This document shows, piece after piece, positions 1 through 4,901 of a stretch of 5,351 bases of DNA. Source of the stretch: Myxococcales bacterium. GTDB lineage: Bacteria; Myxococcota; Bradymonadia; UBA7976; UBA1532. The position numbers and the translations under genes were made by a program. Under the pieces are notes generated by a model. It had not been told where the DNA came from. It was given only the letters and a program-made list of their open reading frames with translations, and did no database searches. The number at the start of each line of letters is the position of its first letter. The stretch's first letter is position 1. Location: positions 1 through 5,351 of the forward strand of contig JAGQJJ010000332.1 of NCBI GenBank assembly GCA_020430675.1, given 5' to 3'.

Positions 1-1
1 C

Positions 2-898
2 CACGGCCTGCCCCCCGCTGGCCACCCCGCGGGCGACTGCGCGCGCTGCCACCCGACCGCCGCGCCGGGTCGAGCGATCGCGGTGCCCGTCGCGCATGTC
101 GACGGACAGGTCGATGTGCGTTTGCTGGGCCGCGACGACTGCGCCGACTGCCACGCCGCGGGGGGCCGGGCCGCGCCAGCGGGCAGCCACACGGCGCACG
201 CGCGCTTCGAGTGCACCGCCTGCCACCCGGTGGTCGACGAGCCGATCGCCGATCACCTCGACGGCCAGAGCCCGGTGACGCTCGGCTTCGGCGAGTACGC
301 CGAGGGCCGTTGCAGCCAGACGGCCTGCCATGGCGTCGGCCAGCCGGTCTGGGGCGCGGCGGGCAGCGTGACCGGCTGCGACGCCTGCCACGGCGCGCCG
401 CCGGTCGGGCACTCCGAGGGGCCCTGCACGCAATGCCATCCCCCGCCGACCGACGCGCGCCACGTCAACGGCCGCGTCGATCTTGAGCTGCCCGACACCT
501 GCGACGCCTGCCACGGCGCGCCCCCGGCCACCGGCGCGCACCTCGCGCACGCTCAGCCATCCGCGGCGGCGCCCGTGGCCTGCGACGCCTGCCATCGCGT
601 GCCGGCCCAGGTGCAGGCGCCGGGGCATCTCGGCCCTTCGCCGGCCGAGGTCGTCCTGGTCACCGGCCGCTACGAGGCCGGCACCTGCGTTGACACCGAT
701 TGCCACGCGGGCCCCGGCGCCGCCGATCCGGCACCGGCCTGGGAGGATGGCCCAAGGCGTTGCGGCGATTGCCATGGCATCCCGCCGCCGGACCATCTGC
801 GGCGGCCTTGCGAAGAATGTCACCGCGCGGTCGCGGGCGCGGGCTATCGCATCGCCGTGCCCGCCCGCCACGCCGACGGACAGGTGGACTTCCGATGA
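2..898 (+). CDS. Multihaem c-type cytochrome with CX4CH/CXXCH modules, 5' end missing
   Basis: The frame is open from the left edge, so the gene is 5'-truncated; 298 residues are visible and the stop is TGA 896-898. It holds 11 complete haem motifs: nine CXXCH (first Cys at residues 13, 47, 71, 126, 142, 167, 194, 254, 270) and two CX4CH (CSQTACH at 104, CVDTDCH at 229). The first visible codon is the His of what is very probably another motif, because HGLPP matches the CHG-x-PP context seen later. The motif order repeats as CXXCH, CXXCH, CX4CH, CXXCH, CXXCH, each module ending in a phrase like HVDGQVD. This matches the Geobacter-type CxxxxCH...CXXCH cytochrome family, whose members carry electrons in the periplasm or at the outer surface. 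The downstream barrel gene overlaps the stop codon, suggesting a porin-cytochrome electron conduit. The signal peptide lies outside the window. The class is certain from the motifs; the electron donor and acceptor cannot be told. Confidence 0.95.
   Translation, partial: HGLPPAGHPAGDCARCHPTAAPGRAIAVPVAHVDGQVDVRLLGRDDCADCHAAGGRAAPAGSHTAHARFECTACHPVVDEPIADHLDGQSPVTLGFGEYAEGRCSQTACHGVGQPVWGAAGSVTGCDACHGAPPVGHSEGPCTQCHPPPTDARHVNGRVDLELPDTCDACHGAPPATGAHLAHAQPSAAAPVACDACHRVPAQVQAPGHLGPSPAEVVLVTGRYEAGTCVDTDCHAGPGAADPAPAWEDGPRRCGDCHGIPPPDHLRRPCEECHRAVAGAGYRIAVPARHADGQVDFR
122..481 (+). repeat. Five-haem cytochrome module, copy 1
   Basis: This covers residues 41-160 of the cytochrome and carries CADCH, CTACH, CSQTACH, CDACH and CTQCH, ending in HVNGRVD. 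Its first motif is followed by AAGG rather than the usual G-x-PP. It matches the following module in motif order and spacing, so it is an internal duplication at protein level with divergent DNA. Confidence 0.8.
488..898 (+). repeat. Five-haem cytochrome module, copy 2
   Basis: This covers residues 163-298 and carries CDACH, CDACH, CVDTDCH, CGDCH and CEECH, ending in HADGQVD just before the stop. The protein therefore terminates at a module boundary. A third, partial copy is cut by the left edge: residues 1-40 hold CARCH and HVDGQVD. Confidence 0.8.
882..887 (+). promoter_or_regulatory. Ribosome binding site for the barrel gene, inside the cytochrome gene
   Basis: AGGTGG lies 7 bases before the ATG at 895. 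It sits in the codons for the terminal DGQVD phrase of the cytochrome. With the ATGA stop-start overlap at 895-898 it supports 895 as the start of the barrel gene and translational coupling of the two genes. Confidence 0.6.
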
Positions 899-2073
899 CC
901 ACCACCCTCCGAACGCTGATCGCGCTCGCCGCGCTTTGGGCGACCATCGCGCAGGCCGCGCCGCCGCCGGCCGAGCCGCCGTTGCACGTCAGCGCGCGCA
1001 GCCGCATTCTGCTGCGGCTCGACCCGCACGCCGCGGCCGATCCCAAGGGCTCGGCCGCCATTGGCTCGTTCCGCGTGCTCGCATCCGGACCCGCCGAAGC
1101 CGAAGCGGCCGGCTGGATCGGCCATGTGCCGTACCTGCCTTCGTGGGGCGCGGACGTCGCCGGCGACGTCTCGGTGCTGCGGCTGCGCTTCGAACTGGGC
1201 GACGCCTGGTTCTCGGCCGGCCGCCAGTGGTCGAGCATCGCCGGCCAGCGGCTCACCGGGGTCGACGGGCTGACCGCGGGCTATGCCCTCACCCGTCACG
1301 CCTCGGTCGCCGGCCGCGTCGGCTTTGCGCTGGGTCCGGCCGGCGAAGCGCTCGGCGATACCCTTGAGTATGGGGCCGAGGCGCGGTTTGACCTGCCCGC
1401 GGCGCATTTTTCGCTCGGCGTGCTCAATACCCGCGCCGAGGACGTGCCGGTGCACACCCGCTGGACGCTGACCGGCGCCTACACCCCCAGCGCGTGGCTC
1501 TCGGCTCACGGCGCGATCACCGCCGACGTGCAGACGCGCGGTCTGGTCGACGCGCGCATCGAGGTCGGCGCGCGGCCCTGGCAGCCCCTGTGGGTGCGGG
1601 CCTACAGCCGCTACGCCGAGATCGAGCAATTGCTGCCGCCCGGCGACCTGCTGGCGGTCTTTGCGCCCGACCCGCGCGGCGAGGCCGGGGCGTTGGCGGA
1701 GTGGCACTTCACGCCGACCTGGGCGGTGCGGCTCGATGGCGCGCTTGTCGGCGTGCGCCCCGACGAGATCGGCGGCCGCGCCCGCGCGGCGCTCGAAGGC
1801 CGCCCCGGCGAGGCGGGCTGGTGCATCCTCGAAGCCACCGCGCGCACCGAAGCCCACGGTCGCTCGGGCCTGGTGCGCGTCGCCGGCCGCGCCCCGCAAC
1901 GGGCTCAACGCAGGGTCGGCGTAGCGGTCGATGCCGACCAGCAACGCGCGGCGGTCGAGCGCGCCTTCAGCGTTGACCGACCGCCCCGAGTCGCAGCGCG
2001 CACAGCCGGCCGCGAATCCGGCCAGCACGCCCCACACGAACCACCATGGCACCCGCGCGCGCCCCCCTCCTGA
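895..2073 (+). CDS. Putative outer-membrane beta-barrel (porin-like) protein, C-terminus apparently replaced
   Basis: The start ATG at 895 overlaps the cytochrome stop (ATGA) and is followed by a clear Sec signal peptide of about 21 residues: TLRTLIALAALW core, ending A-Q-A before APPPAEPP. In-frame starts further upstream lie inside the cytochrome gene and would put the signal peptide in the interior. Residues ~30-332 show alternating polar/hydrophobic, aromatic-flanked stretches separated by short turns (for example VSVLRLRFEL, FSAGRQWSSIAGQ, AEARFDL, EWHFTPTWAVRLDGA), typical of transmembrane beta strands. Known porin-cytochrome conduits pair such a barrel with a multihaem cytochrome, and the coupling here suggests the same: a sheath letting the cytochrome pass electrons across the outer membrane. 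No specific family was recognised. After about residue 332 (base 1890) the frame turns into a 60-residue Arg/Pro/Gln-rich tail antisense to a caspase-like reading frame. No terminal beta strand with a closing aromatic residue is seen, so the true C-terminus appears lost. Confidence 0.72.
   Translation: MTTTLRTLIALAALWATIAQAAPPPAEPPLHVSARSRILLRLDPHAAADPKGSAAIGSFRVLASGPAEAEAAGWIGHVPYLPSWGADVAGDVSVLRLRFELGDAWFSAGRQWSSIAGQRLTGVDGLTAGYALTRHASVAGRVGFALGPAGEALGDTLEYGAEARFDLPAAHFSLGVLNTRAEDVPVHTRWTLTGAYTPSAWLSAHGAITADVQTRGLVDARIEVGARPWQPLWVRAYSRYAEIEQLLPPGDLLAVFAPDPRGEAGALAEWHFTPTWAVRLDGALVGVRPDEIGGRARAALEGRPGEAGWCILEATARTEAHGRSGLVRVAGRAPQRAQRRVGVAVDADQQRAAVERAFSVDRPPRVAARTAGRESGQHAPHEPPWHPRAPPS
1876..1890. 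other. Probable rearrangement or assembly junction between two convergent truncated genes
   Basis: To the left, the plus frame reads as barrel protein up to about GLVRVAGR. To the right, the minus frame reads as a caspase-like N-terminus up to about PLRGAAGDA. The two plausible protein signals meet and overlap in these ~15 bases; beyond them each frame becomes an antisense-looking shadow of the other gene. The exact breakpoint cannot be fixed by eye. Confidence 0.5.
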
Positions 2074-2076
2074 CAT
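1876..2076 (-). pseudogene. N-terminal fragment of a caspase-like (peptidase C14) lipoprotein
   Basis: Reading from the ATG at 2076 down, residues 10-24 form a hydrophobic signal (WWFVWGVLAGF) ending in a lipobox, AAG before Cys25. Residues 43-67 then read RALLVGIDRY...PLRGAAGDA, matching the opening strand and following helix of bacterial caspase-like domains (typically ALLVGI-x-xY...L-x-G...DA). After about residue 67 the similarity stops. The frame stays open on this strand as far as 844, but its product there is Arg-rich and is simply the antisense of the barrel gene. The catalytic His and Cys, which lie later in the family, are absent, so no active peptidase could be made. A second possible start is GTG at 2052, preceded by AGGAGG at 2071-2066 with rather long spacing. 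The fragment could be a genuine remnant or an assembly artefact. The family call rests on one short motif. Confidence 0.6.
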
Positions 2077-2188
2077 GCCACCCCCCGCCAGCCGGCCTAC
2101 GGGGTATCCCTTTGTCGGGGTTCTGGCCATCGACGCGCCCGATCAATGTCGTTTAAATGAGGAATTGAGTGGACAGGGAGATCTCAGC
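2077..2188. promoter_or_regulatory. Divergent intergenic region with an AT-rich patch
   Basis: These 112 bp separate the start of the caspase-like fragment (leftward) from the lipoprotein gene (rightward), so promoters for both are expected here. The only compositionally distinct element is an AT-rich patch around 2144-2170 containing TTTAAA (2152-2157), which could serve as a -10-like or melting region. No convincing -35/-10 pair or sigma-54 site was found on either strand. Confidence 0.35.
2175..2180 (+). promoter_or_regulatory. Ribosome binding site of the YD-repeat lipoprotein gene
   Basis: AGGGAG ends 8 bases before the ATG at 2189. This supports that start over in-frame starts upstream (from 1931), which would bury the signal peptide behind about 86 extra residues. 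Confidence 0.7.
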
Positions 2189-3460
2189 ATGACCGAGGTC
2201 GGGCTCGGAGCAAAGCGCGCGTATCTACTGATCTGCCTTCTCGCCGCCGCCGCGTGGGCCTGCGACGACGTGCACGAGAACGTCGTGGTGAGCGAGCCGG
2301 ACATGGGCGAGTTGCGGCCCTCGGGCGAGCCAGCGCCGCCAGAGCGGCCCGAGCAGCGCCCCGACCCAGGCGGCGCCGCGGACGCACCCGACGAGGGCGT
2401 GGCCGACCCCGAAGAGGCGGAAGACGCCGGCCCCGTCGCCGACGCCTGGTCCTGGGAGGAGTCGCCCGAAGATCCCGAAGATCCCGCCGATGCCTTCCTC
2501 GAACCCGACCCCCCGATCGATCGCCCCATCGAGCGCCCCGAAGACCGCCCCGAGGCCGTGCCGCACGAGCCGCTGCTGCCCGATCCCAACCCGCTGCGCA
2601 TCCCCGGCTGCGGCCGCTTCGGCCCCGCCGACGAGGTCGAGGTCGACCCCGGCGTGCTCGCGACCTACGTGCACGGCAGCCCCGGCGCGAGCTTCGGCGA
2701 ACCGGCGCTCTCGGGCTGCACGCCGGGCACGCTGACCACCGCCGACGCCGTCGGCTTCTGGCAGCGCCTGGGCTTCACCTACGAAGAGGACCGCGTGGTC
2801 GTCATCACGTGGGCGATGGGCACCCCCGACGGCGGCACCGCCGCGCGCGGCGAGCAGCACTACGACGCCACCGGGCGGCTCACCGAGGTGGCCTACGGCT
2901 GCACCTGGGGCCCCGGCCGCGAAGTGCACCGGCTGCAATACGACCGGCGCGGCCGCCTCGCGAGCGAGGCCCAATCGCGATCGCGCGACTGCCACGAACC
3001 CGGGCCGGCGATCGAGCGCTTCACCGAGTGGCGCTACCCCAACGGCGCCGCCCTGCCCAACGAGCGCGTGGTGCGCAGCCGCGCCGAGGACGGCGGCGAC
3101 GCGCCGTTGGTGCTCGGCGTGCACCTCGAGTACCTGCGCGACGCCCAGGATCGCCTGGTCGAGCGGCGCGAGCGCACCGCCGAGGGCCACGTCATTCGCT
3201 CCGAGACCTTCGACTACGACGCCGACGAGCGCATCGTGCGCCGGGTTGTCGTCGACCGCGACAACGCCGATGAGCCCTGGGTCATCGAGTACACCTACGA
3301 CGACTTCGGGCGGGTGCAGACGCGCAACGACGCCCTGAGCGGCCTGTTGGTGCTCACCTACGACCGCGACGGCGCGCTGGCGGCGGTCGAAGCCCGCAAC
3401 CCCGACGCCTTGACCGCCATGGGCCACCCCGAGCGCAGCCGCTTCGAGGCCGATCGCTGA
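2189..3460 (+). CDS. Lipoprotein with acidic/proline-rich linker and YD/RHS-like repeats
   Basis: The product has 423 residues. Basic residues K9-R10 and a hydrophobic core (YLLICLLAAAAWA) lead to Cys25, a probable lipidation site. The lipobox AWAC is imperfect, because Trp at -2 is unusual. Asp follows at +2, which signals inner-membrane retention in E. coli but may not apply here. Residues ~33-135 are a low-complexity linker rich in Glu, Asp and Pro, including short repeats such as PEDPEDPAD and DRPIERPEDRPE. Residues ~140-423 are a beta-rich domain with repeated strands of the Y-D-x-x-G-R-L type: HYDATGRLTEV (224), QYDRRGRLASE (250), YLRDAQDRLVE (315), DYDADERIVRR (342), TYDDFGRVQTR (369), TYDRDGALAAV (390). 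These resemble the YD repeats that build RHS/teneurin shells, but there are too few for a toxin-enclosing cocoon and no toxin domain follows. Cysteines 141, 177, 238 and 268 could form disulphides. It is probably a surface or periplasm-facing structural or binding protein; its function is unknown. Confidence 0.88.
   Translation: MTEVGLGAKRAYLLICLLAAAAWACDDVHENVVVSEPDMGELRPSGEPAPPERPEQRPDPGGAADAPDEGVADPEEAEDAGPVADAWSWEESPEDPEDPADAFLEPDPPIDRPIERPEDRPEAVPHEPLLPDPNPLRIPGCGRFGPADEVEVDPGVLATYVHGSPGASFGEPALSGCTPGTLTTADAVGFWQRLGFTYEEDRVVVITWAMGTPDGGTAARGEQHYDATGRLTEVAYGCTWGPGREVHRLQYDRRGRLASEAQSRSRDCHEPGPAIERFTEWRYPNGAALPNERVVRSRAEDGGDAPLVLGVHLEYLRDAQDRLVERRERTAEGHVIRSETFDYDADERIVRRVVVDRDNADEPWVIEYTYDDFGRVQTRNDALSGLLVLTYDRDGALAAVEARNPDALTAMGHPERSRFEADR
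2465..2491 (+). repeat. 9-base tandem repeat in the lipoprotein linker
   Basis: CCCGAAGAT occurs twice in tandem, followed by a degenerate third copy (CCCGCCGAT), encoding PED-PED-PAD. A related nine-base rhythm recurs around 2512-2550 (IDRP, IERP, EDRP). It is likely slippage-generated linker expansion. Confidence 0.75.
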
Positions 3461-3469
3461 TCGCTCAGC
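3456..3469. terminator. Short hairpin spanning both convergent stop codons
   Basis: GCTGA (3456-3460) and TCAGC (3465-3469) form a perfect 5-bp inverted repeat around the 4-base loop TCGC. The rightward TGA stop lies in one arm and the leftward stop (TCA on the plus strand) in the other. There is no U-tract on either side and the stem is short, so any terminator function is weak at best. Confidence 0.25.
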
Positions 3470-4103
3470 CGGACCCGGGCGGCCGACCGCTGCGCCGCGC
3501 CCGCTCGACCGGATCATCGATCGTCTCGACCGGCGCATCCGCTGCGGCGTCCAGGCCCGAGCGATCGGCCAGCTCATCGGTGGCGCGCACCAGCCAGCGC
3601 CGGGGCAGCACGCTGTGCACGAAGAGCGCGATCGCCGCGGCGACATGCAGCAGCGCCGCGACGTGAAACCCTTGCGCTTCGGGGACTTCGCGCACACCGT
3701 CGACGCGCGGCACCTCGTGCGGCAGCGCGCGGTCCTCCCAAAGCGCCGCCGAGACCAACAGCCCGACCAACAACACGACCAGCACGGTCACGCGCCCGAA
3801 TGAGCCGCCGTGGTAGTAGTTGAAGAAGTAGCCGCGCAGGAAGACGGCGAGGCACAGGTAGAGGCCCAACGGCAGATGCCAGTCCGGCGCACCCCGCCCC
3901 CGCATCGAGACGACCACCAGCACCGCCGCGATGGCGATCAGGGTCAGGCTGACAAGGTTGGCGGGGTCGAAGAAGGTCCAACCCAGCATGCCTTCGATGC
4001 CACGCGGGCCGATGCGCCGGATGAGCCGCGGCAATGAGCGACGCTCGCGCGGCGGGGCCGCAGGCGGCGGATCGGGCGGCGGATCGGGCGGGGCGGTCTG
4101 CAC
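3465..4103 (-). CDS. Four-helix integral membrane protein of unknown function
   Basis: From a GTG at 4103 the product has 212 residues. A proline-rich N-terminus (PPDPPPDPPP, residues 5-14) and a basic stretch (RLIRRIGPRG) precede four predicted membrane helices at about 48-67, 77-95, 104-122 and 147-166. A charged C-terminal tail follows (~170-212). A distinctive motif-like stretch, RGYFFNYYHGGSFGR, lies between helices 2 and 3. I do not recognise the family. The start is uncertain: TTG at 4034 or ATG at 3989 (Met39, just before helix 1) would remove the proline-rich segment and avoid overlap with the rhomboid gene. No strong ribosome binding site settles it. The gene converges on the lipoprotein with 4 bp between stops and diverges from the rhomboid gene, so it is probably a single-gene transcription unit. 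Confidence 0.78.
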   Translation of the reverse strand: MQTAPPDPPPDPPPAAPPRERRSLPRLIRRIGPRGIEGMLGWTFFDPANLVSLTLIAIAAVLVVVSMRGRGAPDWHLPLGLYLCLAVFLRGYFFNYYHGGSFGRVTVLVVLLVGLLVSAALWEDRALPHEVPRVDGVREVPEAQGFHVAALLHVAAAIALFVHSVLPRRWLVRATDELADRSGLDAAADAPVETIDDPVERARRSGRPPGSG

Positions 4104-4756
4104 GCGGGGAGCATGCCCCAGCCGAGCCGTCGCCGTCGAGCAACGCGGTGCGGCGGGCGTTTGCGGTGGCGGTCGCGCTGGCCGCGGCGCCGGTGCTCTG
4201 GTCGATCATGGCCGCGGCGACCGAGCCCGAGCCGGTGGCGCGCGCGCTCCGCTTCGGCGCGGTGGTGCCCGAGCGGATGCTCGCCCAGCCTTGGCGCCTG
4301 GGCACCGCGCCGCTGCTGCACCTGGGCTTCGGGCACCTCGTCCCCAACGCCGTGCTGCTGGCCGTGCTCGGCAGCGGGACTGCCCGGGCCCACGGCGCCG
4401 CGATGGCGGTCGCGGCGGCGATCTGGGGGGGCTTTTCCTCTTCTGCCGTCGCGGCTTTTGGCCCGACCTGGGCCACGGGCGCCTCCGGCGCGGTCTTTGC
4501 CCTGATCGCCGCGCTGCTTTGGGGCATCGCTCGTCGCGCTCCGTCGCTCCGCGGCCCGGTGGCGCTGGTTGCGGCGATGGCGCTGTCGTGGGCCTTGTTC
4601 GGTCCTGGGCACGACCTCGCACATCTCGGTGGCGCCCTCGCCGGGCTGCTCGTCGCCCTGGCCCCGCCCCGCGTTGTTTGGGGCCTGGCCGTTGCGGGCG
4701 CTGGCCTGCAAGCCCTGGCGGTCCTCAACGCCGTGCCCTGGATGCTGTCCGAGTGA
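4034..4756 (+). CDS. Rhomboid-family intramembrane serine protease
   Basis: The product has 240 residues. Rhomboids cleave membrane proteins within or near transmembrane helices using a Ser-His dyad. All hallmark elements are present: a PWR motif in the first loop (residues 86-88); the HLVPN oxyanion motif (His101, Asn105), matching H-x3-N of GlpG; GASG with nucleophile Ser151 (149-152); and AHLGG with catalytic His197. The six-helix core spans about residues 39-212, and a likely seventh helix (~215-235, WGLAVAGAGLQALAVLNAV) follows near the C-terminus. The first ~38 residues form a short hydrophilic, probably cytoplasmic tail. The ATG at 4034 lacks a strong ribosome binding site; GTG at 4148 just before helix 1 is an alternative that would remove the overlap with the divergent membrane-protein gene. 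It is predicted active. The substrate is unknown; nearby membrane proteins are candidates only by proximity. Confidence 0.93.
   Translation: MSDARAAGPQAADRAADRAGRSARGEHAPAEPSPSSNAVRRAFAVAVALAAAPVLWSIMAAATEPEPVARALRFGAVVPERMLAQPWRLGTAPLLHLGFGHLVPNAVLLAVLGSGTARAHGAAMAVAAAIWGGFSSSAVAAFGPTWATGASGAVFALIAALLWGIARRAPSLRGPVALVAAMALSWALFGPGHDLAHLGGALAGLLVALAPPRVVWGLAVAGAGLQALAVLNAVPWMLSE
4064..4087. repeat. 12-bp tandem repeat in the overlapping 5' ends of two divergent genes
   Basis: GCGGCGGATCGG occurs twice exactly (4064-4075 and 4076-4087). On the plus strand it encodes AADR-AADR in the rhomboid N-terminal tail. On the minus strand it encodes the repeated DPPP unit of the membrane protein. Confidence 0.85.
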
Positions 4757-4863
4757 ACGAAAGCGTGGCGCTGACGTCGGCGCGGCCGTTCCGGGGGTGT
4801 CATCCACTCTGTCGGCAGGCTGGCGCAAAGCCCCCGGACGCCGCATACTGCCGACGGGAAAAC

Positions 4864-4886
4864 GCGCCGAAACGAGAGACCGGCGC
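4864..4886 (+). promoter_or_regulatory. Hairpin just upstream of a ribosome binding site
   Basis: GCGCCG (4864-4869) and CGGCGC (4881-4886) form a 6-bp all-GC stem with an 11-base A-rich loop. It ends two bases before the GGAGG at 4889, so it could affect ribosome access if it is transcribed. Confidence 0.35.
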
Positions 4887-4888
4887 AC

Positions 4889-4893
4889 GGAGG
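4889..4893 (+). promoter_or_regulatory. Ribosome binding site of the lysine-rich protein gene
   Basis: GGAGG lies 8 bases before the ATG at 4902. Another ATG at 4897 is only 3 bases from it and opens a frame that stops after 12 codons, so 4902 is the start. Confidence 0.85.
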
Positions 4894-4901
4894 TTGATGT
4901 C

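Larger units (their letters stand above)
4757..4901 (+). promoter_or_regulatory. Intergenic leader with interleaved inverted repeats
   Basis: This is 145 bp between the rhomboid stop and the start of the lysine-rich protein gene. Two perfect 8-bp inverted repeats interleave: TCCGGGGG 4790-4797 with CCCCCGGA 4831-4838, and GTCGGCAG 4811-4818 with CTGCCGAC 4848-4855. The order A-B-A'-B' is that of a pseudoknot or of two competing stems. CATACT at 4844-4849 is a weak -10-like hexamer without a convincing -35. The first stem could also act as a weak terminator for the rhomboid gene, but it has no U-tract. At this GC content some 8-bp repeats are expected by chance. Confidence 0.35.

Noticed and set aside
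253..531. Minus-strand frame with a repeated GGAPWQASQ phrase
   Set aside because: The repeat is the antisense of the cytochrome's CDACHGAPP motif, not a separate repeat protein.
483..1367. Plus-strand open frame across the cytochrome and barrel genes
   Set aside because: The composition is Arg/Ala/Pro-rich out-of-frame GC sequence. The frames with haem motifs and with the signal peptide are clearly the coding ones.
844..1875. Long minus-strand open frame continuing from the caspase-like fragment
   Set aside because: The product is Arg/Gly/Gln-rich with no domain signal and is the exact antisense of the barrel gene. Only the part upstream of ~1876 looks like real protein.
2225..3697. 490-residue minus-strand open frame
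   Set aside because: It runs antisense through the whole YD-repeat lipoprotein gene and the end of the membrane-protein gene. It is rich in Ala/Gly/Val from complemented GC codons and has no motif.
4821..4838. Possible sigma-54 promoter (CTGGCGC...)
   Set aside because: The -24 half is only partly matched and there is no TTGCW-like -12 element at the right spacing.
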